The position numbers were made by a program, and so were the translations under genes. From positions 86,280 to 150,279 of the forward strand of contig JAWKSZ010000010.1 in assembly GCA_041402045.1 (NCBI GenBank): a DNA stretch of 64,000 nt, read 5' to 3'. Shown in pieces: positions 1 to 7,961 of this stretch. The notes beneath the pieces are model-generated. The model did no database searches and was not told the DNA's origin. It saw only the letters and a list, made by a program, of their open reading frames with translations. This stretch comes from JAGQRJ01 sp041402045 (GTDB taxonomy: Bacteria; Planctomycetota; J058). The first letter of the stretch is position 1, and every line of letters starts with the position of its first letter.

Positions 1-449
1 CGCTGCAGCACCTGCTCAAGGAGCAGGCCCACGCCCCCCAGCTCGTGGAGCAGGCCACCCGGGCCAGCCTGGAGCTGGGGCTCCTGGAGCAAGCCCAGCG
101 CTACCTGAGCGAGGTCGAGGACCCCGCCGGGAAGGCCGAGCTGGCCGCCAGTCTGTGCGACGCCTGGCGTCAGCGCTCCGCCTACACCCGCGCCCGCACC
201 GCCCTGACCCTCGTCCCCGAGGAGCTGCGGCAGGACCCGGACGTGGTCCTCGCCCGCGCCCGGCTGGAGCGCGAGCTGGGCGACCCGCGGGCCTGCCTGC
301 GCGCTCTGGCCGGGCTCGACCCCCACGCGCTGAGCCCGGAGCAGCGCGCCGAAGTGGCCCGACTGGGCGGCGACGCCAGCTGGGTGCTCGATCAACCCCA
401 ACGCGCCCTGGAGCTCTACCGAGGCGGTGCCGTGGGAGGACCCCAATGA
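1..449 (+). CDS. TPR-like helical repeat protein, 3' end only (partial)
   Basis: The reading frame is open at the window edge (frame beginning at base 3) and ends with TGA at 447-449. The visible ~148 residues are Ala/Leu/Arg-rich with alternating helices resembling tetratricopeptide repeats (for example ASLELGLLEQAQRYLSEVED). The gene overlaps the next one by 4 nt (ATGA), so it is the upstream member of the flagellar operon. Its N-terminus is missing, so a specific function cannot be given. A TPR scaffold linked to flagellar or secretion assembly is only a guess from context. Confidence 0.6.
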   Translation, partial: LQHLLKEQAHAPQLVEQATRASLELGLLEQAQRYLSEVEDPAGKAELAASLCDAWRQRSAYTRARTALTLVPEELRQDPDVVLARARLERELGDPRACLRALAGLDPHALSPEQRAEVARLGGDASWVLDQPQRALELYRGGAVGGPQ

Positions 450-1126
450 AGACGACCCTCTTGCTCCTGGTGTTGTGCGCGATGAGCGCCCTGGCCCAGG
501 ACGCCGACCCCCGCGCGCGGCTGGCCCACGTGATCCAGCGCGAGCAGCAGCTCCTGGACCTCCTGCGCCGCGTGCGCGAGGGGTCGACGGTCAGCGCCGG
601 GGAGCTCCTGACCCCGCTCCCGGCCCCCGAGCCCGTCCGGCCCCGGATCGACCCGGCCTCGGCCTTCGAGCAGGCCCAGCTCCAGGACACCGACGAGGTG
701 CCGGCGGCCACGCCGCTGGCCGCCCCGGTGGGGGAGGCGACCCCCGCCCCCGCGACGACCCCCGCCCCGGCGGCGGCCCCCGCCCCGGCCCCGCTGCCTC
801 CCCTCTCCGAGGAGCACACCGACCCGCAGCGCCTGGGGGACGCCTACCTCGCCGCCGGCCAGGCGGTGGCCGCCCTCGACGCCTACGAGCGCGCCGCGGA
901 GCGCGCGGAGACCCACGGGACCCCCGCCCAGCTCGCCCAGGCCCGCTATGGCGTGGGGCGCTCCCTCGAGGAGCTGGGCCAGTTCGACGCGGCCATCGAG
1001 GCCTACGCCGCGGTGGAGAAGCTGCCCCAGGCGGGCCTCTGGGCCCAGGCCGCGAGCTTCGCCCGGACCTTCATTCGCTGGCGCCGTCAGGTGGCCAGCG
1101 CCAGCGCCCCCAAGGAGACCCGGTGA
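446..1126 (+). CDS. exported protein with signal peptide and C-terminal TPR
   Basis: 226 codons from ATG at 446, overlapping the previous stop by 4 nt. Residues 1-17 (MKTTLLLLVLCAMSALA) are a convincing signal peptide, placing the product in the periplasm. A Pro/Ala-rich low-complexity linker (about residues 90-125) is followed by about 100 residues with TPR-like helices (LGDAYLAAGQAVAALDAYER, then ARYGVGRSLEELGQFDAAIE). The next gene starts inside its stop codon. No enzyme motif is visible. A periplasmic scaffold co-expressed with flagellar genes is the most that context supports. Confidence 0.7.
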   Translation: MKTTLLLLVLCAMSALAQDADPRARLAHVIQREQQLLDLLRRVREGSTVSAGELLTPLPAPEPVRPRIDPASAFEQAQLQDTDEVPAATPLAAPVGEATPAPATTPAPAAAPAPAPLPPLSEEHTDPQRLGDAYLAAGQAVAALDAYERAAERAETHGTPAQLAQARYGVGRSLEELGQFDAAIEAYAAVEKLPQAGLWAQAASFARTFIRWRRQVASASAPKETR

Positions 1127-2283
1127 GCACCCAGCTCTTGACCGCCCCCGCGCCCAGCCGGACCTCGGAGGACCAGCTCCAGCGCGCGTTCGCCTCCTTC
1201 GAGCGCAGCGCGGCGCACATGGTCGGCGCCTACCGCGAGCTGGAGGCGCGGGCCGCCGCGGTGGACGCTCAGCTCGAGCGCACCAACAGCACCCTGCAGG
1301 GGGTCCTGGCCAGCATGCCCAGCGGGCTCGTGGTCTCGGACCCCAGCGGCGTCGTGACCCTGACGAACCCGGCGGCCCGGCAGATCCTCGGACTGGACGA
1401 GGCGGCGCTGCTCGCGGGCTTCGCCGAGCTGAGCGACGTCCTGGGCCAGCCCCTGGCCGACCCCGGGTCGAGCGGCGCCGCCGAGCGCCGGGTGCGCCGC
1501 CCCGACGGCAGCGAGCGCGTCCTGTTCTGGACCTGCGCCCCGACCCCGCTCGGCGGCAGCCTGTGCGTGTTCAGCGACGTGACCGAGCTCAAGCGCCTGC
1601 AGGAGCGTGAGCGCTTCGCCGCCCTGGGCGAGACCGCCGCCAGCCTCAGCCACCAGGTGCGCAACCCCCTGCACGCCCTGCGCGGCTTCCTGGGCCTGCT
1701 CGAGCGCGAGCTGGCCGACGCCTCGATCTCCGGCGCCGCCCGGCGCTACCTGGCGCGGGTGGGCACCGGCGCCGACGCGCTCGAGCGCGTGGTCGGGGGC
1801 TTCCTCGGGCTGGCCCAGGAGCAGAAGCTGGCGCTCGAGCCCACGAGCGCGGGCGAGCTCGCGCGCCGCGCGCTGCAGGCGGTCGAGGGCCGGGGGCCCG
1901 TGACCCTCGAGGTGAGGGGTGACGCCCCCCTGCGGGTCGACGCGCTCCACGTCGAGCAGCTCCTGGTGAACCTGCTCGACAACGCCCACGAAGCCAGCGC
2001 CGGCCAGCCGGTGCACGTGCACGTGCAGGCCCAGGGCCCCACGGTGCGGCTCTCGGTCGAAGACCAGGGCCCCGGGATCGCCCCCGAGCTCCTCCCGCGC
2101 CTGTTCCAAGCCTTCGTGTCCACCAAGGCCCACGGCTCGGGCCTCGGCCTGGCCTACGCGCAGCGGATCGCCGACCTCCACGGCGGCACGCTGCGTGCAG
2201 AGAACCGCCCCCAGGGCGGGGCACGCTTCGTGCTAGAGCTCCCCGCGGACCTCGAGTCCACCTCCGAGCGAAAGGTAGGCTGA
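1123..2283 (+). CDS. PAS-domain sensor histidine kinase, FlrB/NtrB-like
   Basis: 386 aa, GTG start at 1123 overlapping the previous stop. It probably autophosphorylates and passes phosphate to the adjacent NtrC-type regulator, as FlrB/FlrC do for class III flagellar genes (known for the family). Residues ~50-150 look like a PAS domain (VLASMPSGLVVSDPSG). The HisKA box SLSHQVRNPL puts the phospho-acceptor at His177. The ATPase part shows an N box (VNLLDNAHEAS), G1 (DQGPGIAPE) and G2 (GSGLGLAYA). No membrane segment is visible, so it is probably cytoplasmic, like FlrB. The short coiled region before PAS may mediate dimerisation. Confidence 0.88.
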   Translation: MSTQLLTAPAPSRTSEDQLQRAFASFERSAAHMVGAYRELEARAAAVDAQLERTNSTLQGVLASMPSGLVVSDPSGVVTLTNPAARQILGLDEAALLAGFAELSDVLGQPLADPGSSGAAERRVRRPDGSERVLFWTCAPTPLGGSLCVFSDVTELKRLQERERFAALGETAASLSHQVRNPLHALRGFLGLLERELADASISGAARRYLARVGTGADALERVVGGFLGLAQEQKLALEPTSAGELARRALQAVEGRGPVTLEVRGDAPLRVDALHVEQLLVNLLDNAHEASAGQPVHVHVQAQGPTVRLSVEDQGPGIAPELLPRLFQAFVSTKAHGSGLGLAYAQRIADLHGGTLRAENRPQGGARFVLELPADLESTSERKVG

Positions 2284-2285
2284 GC

Positions 2286-3638
2286 ATGACCTGCGCTTTG
2301 GTCGCCGACGACGCCGCCCTCTCCCGCGAGCTCCTGAGCGAGGTCGTGCAGCGGCAGGGCTGGGACGTGGTCGAGGCCGCCGACGGCGACGCCGCGCTCA
2401 AGGCGCTGCGCTCGCGCCGCCCCGACGTCGTGCTCTCGGACGTGCACATGCCCGGCCTGACCGGGGTCGAGCTCGCCCGCCGCGCCCGGGAGTTCGGCGG
2501 GCCTCCGGTGATCCTCGTGACCGGCCAGGGCTCCATGGCCACCGCCGTCGAGGCCCTGCGCGCAGGCGCCCAGGACTACCTGCTCAAGCCCGTGAGCCCC
2601 GAGAAGCTGGAGCAGGCCCTCGACCGCGTGCGCGCCACCCGCGGGCTGACCGCCGCCGAGCCCGCCGAGAGCGAGCTCGTGGGCGACAGCGCGGCCCTGC
2701 GCGAGGTCGTGGAGCGCCTGCGGCTGGCCGCGCGCTCCAAGGCCACCGTGCTCCTCGCCGGGGAGTCGGGCACGGGCAAGGAGCGCCTCGCCGCCCTGGT
2801 CCACGCGCTCAGCCCGCGCCGGGAGCGGCCCTTCGTCAAGGTCAACTGCGCCGCGCTGGCGTCGGGGGTGCTCGAGAGCGAGCTCTTCGGCCACGAGCGC
2901 GGCTCGTTCACCGGCGCGCTGGAGCGGCGCCTCGGCCGCTTCGAGCGCGCCCACGGCGGGACCCTGCTCCTGGACGAGGTGAGCGAGGTCTCGACCGCGG
3001 TCCAGGCCAAGCTCCTGCGCGTGCTGGAGGAGGACGAGATCGAGCGCGTGGGCGGCGACCACACCCTCGAGGTCGACGTGCGCGTGGTCGCCACCACCAA
3101 CCGGGACCTGCAGCACGAGGTCCAGGCAGGCAGCTTCCGCGGCGACCTCTACTACCGCCTGGCGGTGCTCCCGATCCGCGTGCCGCCGCTGCGCGAGCGC
3201 CTGGAGGACGTGCCCCTGCTCGTGGAGCACTTCCTCGAGCGCTACGGGCGCGAGGTCCCCAGCCGCGTGCGCGCGTTCTCCCCCGAGGCCATGCGCCTGC
3301 TCGAGGCCCACACCTGGCCGGGCAACGTGCGCGAGCTCGAGAACCTCGTGCGCCGCTGCGTGCTGCTCGACGGCGGGACCTACGTCGCCCCCGAGCTGGT
3401 GCGCGCCGAGCTCGGCCAGGCCGCCCCCAGCGCCGCCCCCGAGGCCAGCGCGCCCCTGAGCATGCGCAGCGTGGAGCGCGACGCGATCGTGGCCGCCCTG
3501 CGCGAGACCAGCGGCCGCCGTGAGCGCGCCGCGCAGCTCCTGGGGATCTCGGTGCGCACGCTCTACAACCGCCTCAAGCGCTACGAGCGCGCGGGCAACC
3601 CCGTCGACTTCAGCCAGTTCGAAGGGAGGAGCGCGTGA
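2286..3638 (+). CDS. sigma-54-dependent response regulator, FlrC/NtrC-like
   Basis: 450 aa, ATG 2 nt after the kinase stop. Domains in order: receiver (Asp52 in LSDVHMPG), AAA+ activator domain with Walker A GESGTGKE (~159-166) and Walker B GGTLLLDEVSEV, then a C-terminal Fis-type helix-turn-helix (RERAAQLLGISVRTLYNRLK). The sigma-54 contact loop reads GSFTGA at ~206-211 rather than the usual GAFTGA. Position immediately before flgB suggests it activates sigma-54 flagellar promoters, as FlrC and FleR do. It overlaps flgB by 4 nt. Confidence 0.92.
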   Translation: MTCALVADDAALSRELLSEVVQRQGWDVVEAADGDAALKALRSRRPDVVLSDVHMPGLTGVELARRAREFGGPPVILVTGQGSMATAVEALRAGAQDYLLKPVSPEKLEQALDRVRATRGLTAAEPAESELVGDSAALREVVERLRLAARSKATVLLAGESGTGKERLAALVHALSPRRERPFVKVNCAALASGVLESELFGHERGSFTGALERRLGRFERAHGGTLLLDEVSEVSTAVQAKLLRVLEEDEIERVGGDHTLEVDVRVVATTNRDLQHEVQAGSFRGDLYYRLAVLPIRVPPLRERLEDVPLLVEHFLERYGREVPSRVRAFSPEAMRLLEAHTWPGNVRELENLVRRCVLLDGGTYVAPELVRAELGQAAPSAAPEASAPLSMRSVERDAIVAALRETSGRRERAAQLLGISVRTLYNRLKRYERAGNPVDFSQFEGRSA

Positions 3639-3991
3639 TCTCCGGCGAGCTGAACGACGTCGGCCGCCTGCTCGACGTGGCCGGGCTCCGGCACCGCACG
3701 ATCGCGGCGAACCTGGCCAACGCCAACACCCCGGGCTACCTCCGGCGCGAGGTGCGCTTCGAGGAGTCCTTCGCCAAGGCCCTCGAGCAAGGCACCAACC
3801 CGGGCGCGGTGCGCGCCGAGGTCGTGGTCGACAAGGACAGCCCGACCCGCCTCGACGGCAACAACGTGGAGAGCGAGCAGGAGCTCGTGGACCTCTCCAA
3901 GAACGCGCTCATGTATCAGACCCTGACCAAGGCCGCCGCCTCCAAGGCCGGCCTGCTGCGGGCCGCGATCATGGGCCGGGGTGGCGTCTAA
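3635..3991 (+). CDS. flgB: flagellar basal-body rod protein FlgB
   Basis: 118 aa, GTG start overlapping the regulator stop (GTGA). FlgB is a proximal rod subunit joining the MS ring to the distal rod. The N-terminal rod signature is clear (RHRTIAANLANANTPGYLRR). The C-terminus ends in the expected amphipathic helix (VDLSKNALMYQTLTKA). Slightly shorter than the ~130-140 aa typical of the family. The stop overlaps the flgC ATG by 1 nt (TAATG), consistent with translational coupling. Confidence 0.93.
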   Translation: MISGELNDVGRLLDVAGLRHRTIAANLANANTPGYLRREVRFEESFAKALEQGTNPGAVRAEVVVDKDSPTRLDGNNVESEQELVDLSKNALMYQTLTKAAASKAGLLRAAIMGRGGV

Positions 3992-4428
3992 TGAGCGCCG
4001 GCTCGATCTTCCCGGGCATGGGCGTCAGCGCCTCGGGCCTCCGCGCCGAGCGCTACCGCCTCGAGGTGATCGCCCAGAACATCGCCAACGCCCACACCAC
4101 CAAGGGCCCGAACGGCCAGCCCTACCGCCGCCAGGTCGTCCAGTTCGAGGCCGCCCTCGAGGGCGCGCTGGCGGAGCGCGACGGCGCCGCGCCCGAGGGC
4201 GTCAAGGTCGCCGGCGTGGTGGGCGACCCCACGCCCTTCTCCGAGGTGTTCCAGCCCGGGCACCCGGACGCCAACGCGTCGGGCTACGTGCTCATGCCCA
4301 ACGTGAACCTGCCCTTCGAAATGGTCGACATGGCCACCTCGACCCGGAGCTACGAGGCCAACCTCGCCGCGCTGCGCGCCTTCCGCCAAATGGGTGAGTC
4401 GGCGCTGGGGATCGGCGGGCCCTCGTGA
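3991..4428 (+). CDS. flgC: flagellar basal-body rod protein FlgC
   Basis: 145 aa, ATG at 3991. A rod protein that polymerises with FlgB, FlgF and FlgG. It carries the conserved N-terminal motif (YRLEVIAQNIANAHTTKG), the central GYVLMPNVN stretch and the C-terminal MVDMATSTRSYEANLAA helix typical of FlgC. Length is normal for the family. It overlaps fliE by 4 nt. Confidence 0.95.
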   Translation: MSAGSIFPGMGVSASGLRAERYRLEVIAQNIANAHTTKGPNGQPYRRQVVQFEAALEGALAERDGAAPEGVKVAGVVGDPTPFSEVFQPGHPDANASGYVLMPNVNLPFEMVDMATSTRSYEANLAALRAFRQMGESALGIGGPS

Positions 4429-4736
4429 TCGACCCCGTCGCGTTCCAGGGCGCGCTGCGCGCCGCAGGGATCCAAGCCGGCCCCGCCGCCGGCGCCGCGG
4501 CGAAGCCTGCCGCGGGCGAGAGCTTCATGGACAAGCTCGGCGACGCGCTGGGCGAGGTCAACGACGCGCAGACCCGCGCCGACCAGGCGGTCCAGGACCT
4601 CGCCGCGGGCAAGGTCGAGGACGTGCACGACGTCATGCTGGCCATGACCGAGGCCGACCTCTCGTTCCGCCTGATGCTCGAGGTCCGCAACAAGCTGGTG
4701 GAGGCCTATCAAGAGGTCTCCCGGATGCAGGTCTAG
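4425..4736 (+). CDS. fliE: flagellar hook-basal body complex protein FliE
   Basis: 103 aa, GTG start overlapping flgC by 4 nt. FliE forms the adaptor between the MS ring (FliF) and the rod. The family C-terminal signature is visible (VEDVHDVMLAMTEADLSFRL, then LEVRNKLVEAYQEVSRMQV). The N-terminal third is Ala/Gly-rich and poorly conserved, as usual. Located directly ahead of fliF, the common bacterial gene order. Confidence 0.93.
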   Translation: MIDPVAFQGALRAAGIQAGPAAGAAAKPAAGESFMDKLGDALGEVNDAQTRADQAVQDLAAGKVEDVHDVMLAMTEADLSFRLMLEVRNKLVEAYQEVSRMQV

Positions 4737-4739
4737 CCC

Positions 4740-6269
4740 ATGGACGCGCTGCGCAAGAGCCTGGCTCAACTCAAGGAGCAGCTCGCCGCCCTCGGCCCGC
4801 GGGGCAAGGTGCTGGCGGGCGCCCTGGCCCTCGCGATCGTGGGCGGGGTGCTGGCGCTGGTCGCCTACTCCCGCGCCGTGGACTACGCGACCCTCTACGC
4901 CGGACTGGAGGAGGAGGAGGCCGCGCAGGTCGTGGACAAGCTGCGCGCCCAACAGATCCCCTACCAGCTCTCGCCGGACGGCCGCAGCGTCAAGGTCCCC
5001 TGGAACAAGGTCCCCGAGCTGCGCCTCGAGCTCGCCGCCGACGGCGTGGTCCATGGCGGGGCGGAGGGCCTGGAGCTGTTCGAGCGGGGGAGCTTCGGCC
5101 AGAGCGAGCTCGCCGAGCAGGTCACCTACACCCGCGCGCTGCAGGGTGAGCTGGCGCGCACGATCAGCGCGCTCGAGCCGGTGCAGCAGGCGCTGGTGCA
5201 CATTGGCCGCCCCAAGCAGAGCGTGTTCGTGCGCACCGACCAGGCCGCCACGGCCTCGGTCGTGATCAAGCTCAAGGCTGGGCGCAGCCTCTCGGGCAAG
5301 CAGATCTCCGGCGTGCGCCAGCTCGTCGCCGCCAGCGTGCCGAACCTGGCCCCGGAGAACGTCTCGGTCCTCGACGCCACCGGCGCCGCGCTGGCGGGCC
5401 CCGGGATCGCGAGCGCCGAGGCCGCCGAGGCCGCGACCGCCCTCGGCCGCGAGCGCGCCCTCGAGGAGCACCTGACCCGCAAGGCCCAGTCGCTGCTCGA
5501 CACCGCCTTCGGCCCCGAGCGGGCTCTGGTGCGGGTCAACGCGACCCTGGACCTGGACCAGGTCGAGGAGCGCCGGGAGTCGGTCGACAAGGAGGGCACC
5601 CCCACCACCCAGACCTTCACCACCCGCACCGTCGAGGGCAAGGACGGGGTCGGAGGCGCCGTCGGTGTCTCCGGGAACACCCCCGCGGGCCCCAGCGGCG
5701 GCGTGGGCGGGAACCGCGAGTCGGAGGAGGTCGAGACCACGGAGTACGCCGTGGGCCGCAGCACCCGCGTCACCCGGCGCCAGGTCGGCGCGGTGCAGCG
5801 CCTGACCGTGGGCCTGCTCCTCGACGAGTCGCTCCAGGAGAGCGCGGAGCAGATCGAGAAGATCGTGAAGGAGTCCGTGGGCTTCCACCCCGAGCGCGGC
5901 GACACCTTCGAGCGCTCGAGCGTGCCCTTCCAGGGCGGGTTCGTGGGGGCCGCCGACGACGCCGCGGGGCTGGCCCCGGGGGAGCTCAGCACCCTGATCC
6001 AGCACGGCACGCTGTTCGCGGCGGTGCTGATCGCGGGTCTGGTGGCCTTCCTCGCGCTCAAGCGCGGCAAGGGCGGCGCCGCCGCCCCGCAGAGCCCGGC
6101 GGCTCGCGCGGCCTCGGCCGCCGCCGACGTGGCCGCGAACCTGAGCCCCGAGGACCGCCGGCGCCTGGTGCGCGAGGAGGCCGCGCGGCAAGTCGAGTCG
6201 GACCCGGCGCTGGCCGGCGCGGTCCTGGAGCGCTGGCTGGCGTCCATGGACGGAAAGGAGACTGCGTGA
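4740..6269 (+). CDS. fliF: flagellar MS-ring protein FliF
   Basis: 509 aa, ATG at 4740. It builds the MS ring in the inner membrane. Two transmembrane helices frame a periplasmic domain: about residues 22-43 (VLAGALALAIVGGVLALVAY) and ~423-441 (LFAAVLIAGLVAFLAL). The YscJ/FliF ring-building motifs are present (YATLYAGLEEEEAAQVVDKL; VHIGRPKQSVF; KQISGVRQLVAASVPNL). A Gly-rich linker near residues 300-325 corresponds to the variable beta-collar loop. The C-terminal tail after the second helix should bind FliG. It overlaps fliG by 4 nt. Confidence 0.95.
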   Translation: MDALRKSLAQLKEQLAALGPRGKVLAGALALAIVGGVLALVAYSRAVDYATLYAGLEEEEAAQVVDKLRAQQIPYQLSPDGRSVKVPWNKVPELRLELAADGVVHGGAEGLELFERGSFGQSELAEQVTYTRALQGELARTISALEPVQQALVHIGRPKQSVFVRTDQAATASVVIKLKAGRSLSGKQISGVRQLVAASVPNLAPENVSVLDATGAALAGPGIASAEAAEAATALGRERALEEHLTRKAQSLLDTAFGPERALVRVNATLDLDQVEERRESVDKEGTPTTQTFTTRTVEGKDGVGGAVGVSGNTPAGPSGGVGGNRESEEVETTEYAVGRSTRVTRRQVGAVQRLTVGLLLDESLQESAEQIEKIVKESVGFHPERGDTFERSSVPFQGGFVGAADDAAGLAPGELSTLIQHGTLFAAVLIAGLVAFLALKRGKGGAAAPQSPAARAASAAADVAANLSPEDRRRLVREEAARQVESDPALAGAVLERWLASMDGKETA

Positions 6270-7312
6270 GCGACACGGAGCTGAGCGGCCGCCGCAAGGC
6301 CGCGGTGCTGGTCCTGGCCCTGGGACCCGAGGTGGCGGCCAAGGCGCTGAGCTGCATGCAGCCCGACGCGGTCACCGACCTCGCCCGGGCGGTGGCGGAG
6401 CTCGAGCGGGCGCCGATCGCCCCCGAGGTCGTGGACACCGTCCTCGCCGAGTTCCACGATATGGCGCGCCGCGCGAGCGCCGGGGTCTCGGCCAACGCCG
6501 GCTCGCTGCGCCGCCTGCTCGAGTGCTCGGTGGGCCCCGACCAGCGCGACGAGCTGCTGGACACCCTCGAGCGCGAGCGGCGCTACCAGAGCCCGTTCGC
6601 CGAGTTCTGCGACCTCGACGCCGAGACCCTGAGCGAGGTCCTCGAGGGGGAGCTGACCCAGGTCCAAGCCCTGGTGCTCGCCAACGTGCCCCCCGAGCTC
6701 GCGACCCAGGTGCTCTCGGGCCGGAGCCAGGAGGAGCAGGTCGACCTGCTCAGCCGCATGGCGCGGCTGGAGGACGTACCCCCCGAGCTGAGCCTCGAGG
6801 TCGGGGCGGCCCTCGGCGCCGCGGTCCGCGGCCGCGGCCCGCGCCCGCCGCGCCCGAGCGGCGAGGCCGGCGCCGACAACGGACGCACCCGCGCCGTGGC
6901 CTCGATCCTGCTCTCCCTCGACGGGCAGAACGAGGAGGAGCCCGGGGCCCTGCTCGAGAAGCTCAAGGAGCGGGACCCCGAGACCGCGGCGGCCCTCGAG
7001 GAGCAGTCCTTCGTGTTCGAGGACCTGACCCTGCTCGACGCCAAGGCCCTGCAGCAAGTGCTGAGCCAGGTCGAGGGCCGGATCCTGGCCATGGCCCTCA
7101 AGGGTGCCGACGAAGCCGTGGCCCAGGCGTTGCTAGGAAACCTCTCGAAGCGCGCCCGCGAGGGCGTGCTCGAGGAGAAGGAGCTCCTGGGTCCCCAGCC
7201 GCTGAGCGCGGTGCAGGAGGCCCAGCAGTCCATGGTCGCGGTGATCCGGGACCTGGTGCAGTCCGGCCAGGTCAAGATCCGCCGGGGCAAGGAGGCGCAA
7301 CTTGTCAGCTGA
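6266..7312 (+). CDS. fliG: flagellar motor switch protein FliG
   Basis: 348 aa, GTG start. FliG couples the MS ring to the C ring and contacts the stator. N-terminal GRRKAAVLVLALGPEVAAK and the middle-domain LTQVQALVLANVPPELATQVL motif are typical. The C-terminal domain contains ESVFEDL-type sequence here reading QSFVFEDLTLLDAKALQQVL, followed by KRAREGVLEEKELLGP. An Arg/Pro-rich linker (~190-205) is longer than usual. The fliH TTG start lies inside its 3' end. Confidence 0.92.
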   Translation: MSDTELSGRRKAAVLVLALGPEVAAKALSCMQPDAVTDLARAVAELERAPIAPEVVDTVLAEFHDMARRASAGVSANAGSLRRLLECSVGPDQRDELLDTLERERRYQSPFAEFCDLDAETLSEVLEGELTQVQALVLANVPPELATQVLSGRSQEEQVDLLSRMARLEDVPPELSLEVGAALGAAVRGRGPRPPRPSGEAGADNGRTRAVASILLSLDGQNEEEPGALLEKLKERDPETAAALEEQSFVFEDLTLLDAKALQQVLSQVEGRILAMALKGADEAVAQALLGNLSKRAREGVLEEKELLGPQPLSAVQEAQQSMVAVIRDLVQSGQVKIRRGKEAQLVS

Positions 7313-7961
7313 GCGAAACTCTCTGCGTCCCGTGTCGCGGGTGCTCAAGGCGCGCAGCCTGGCGCCGAGCGCTGGCGCCGCCCAGCCGTCCAGCGACGCG
7401 GTCTCCCGCGCCGAGGTCGAGCGCCTGCTCGCCGAGGCCCGCGCCAGCGCGCGGGAGGAGGGGCGGCGCCAGGGCCTGGAGGCCGGGCGTCAGGAGGGCC
7501 TGCAGCAGGGCCTGGAGCAAGGCCGCGCCCTGGGCGCCGAGGAGAGCCTGCAGCAGCTCGGGGGCCTCGTCGGCCGCCTGCGCGAGTCGCTCTCGACCCT
7601 CGAGCGCCGGACGCTGGACGAGCTGCGCGACGTCGAGCAGCGCGTGGTCGAGCTGGCCCTCGCCGTCGCCGAGCGGATCCTGGCCTGCGAGGTCGAGGAG
7701 GGTCGCTACGACCTGCGTCAGACCTTGAGCCGCGCCCTGGAGCTCGCCCGCGACAAGTCGGAGGCCGTGGTCTACGTGCACCCCTCCGACCTCGAGCGCC
7801 TGCCCCCGGCGGAGCGCGAGGGCTGGACCTGCATGGCCGACACGAACCTCGACCCGGGCGACCTCGTGGTCGAGACCCCGACCGGGCGCGTGATCTCGAC
7901 CCTCGCCGATCAGCTCGAGGCGGTGCGCAAGGCGATCCGCTCGGGGGAGGCCTACGCGTGA
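7302..7961 (+). CDS. fliH: flagellar assembly protein FliH
   Basis: 219 aa with a TTG start overlapping fliG by 11 nt. FliH regulates the export ATPase FliI and links it to the C ring. It shows the Gln/Gly repeats typical of FliH (RQEGLQQGLEQGRALG, related to the GxxxG segment) followed by a conserved C-terminal domain (ERILACEVEEGRYDLRQTL; LDPGDLVVETPTGRV). The start is the least certain point, because TTG is rare. The gene overlaps fliI by 4 nt. Confidence 0.88.
   Translation: MSAERNSLRPVSRVLKARSLAPSAGAAQPSSDAVSRAEVERLLAEARASAREEGRRQGLEAGRQEGLQQGLEQGRALGAEESLQQLGGLVGRLRESLSTLERRTLDELRDVEQRVVELALAVAERILACEVEEGRYDLRQTLSRALELARDKSEAVVYVHPSDLERLPPAEREGWTCMADTNLDPGDLVVETPTGRVISTLADQLEAVRKAIRSGEAYA

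Noticed and set aside
4350..6191. 613-aa minus-strand ORF opposite fliF
   Set aside because: Shadow of fliF; His/Gly/Leu composition typical of antisense frames in GC-rich DNA.
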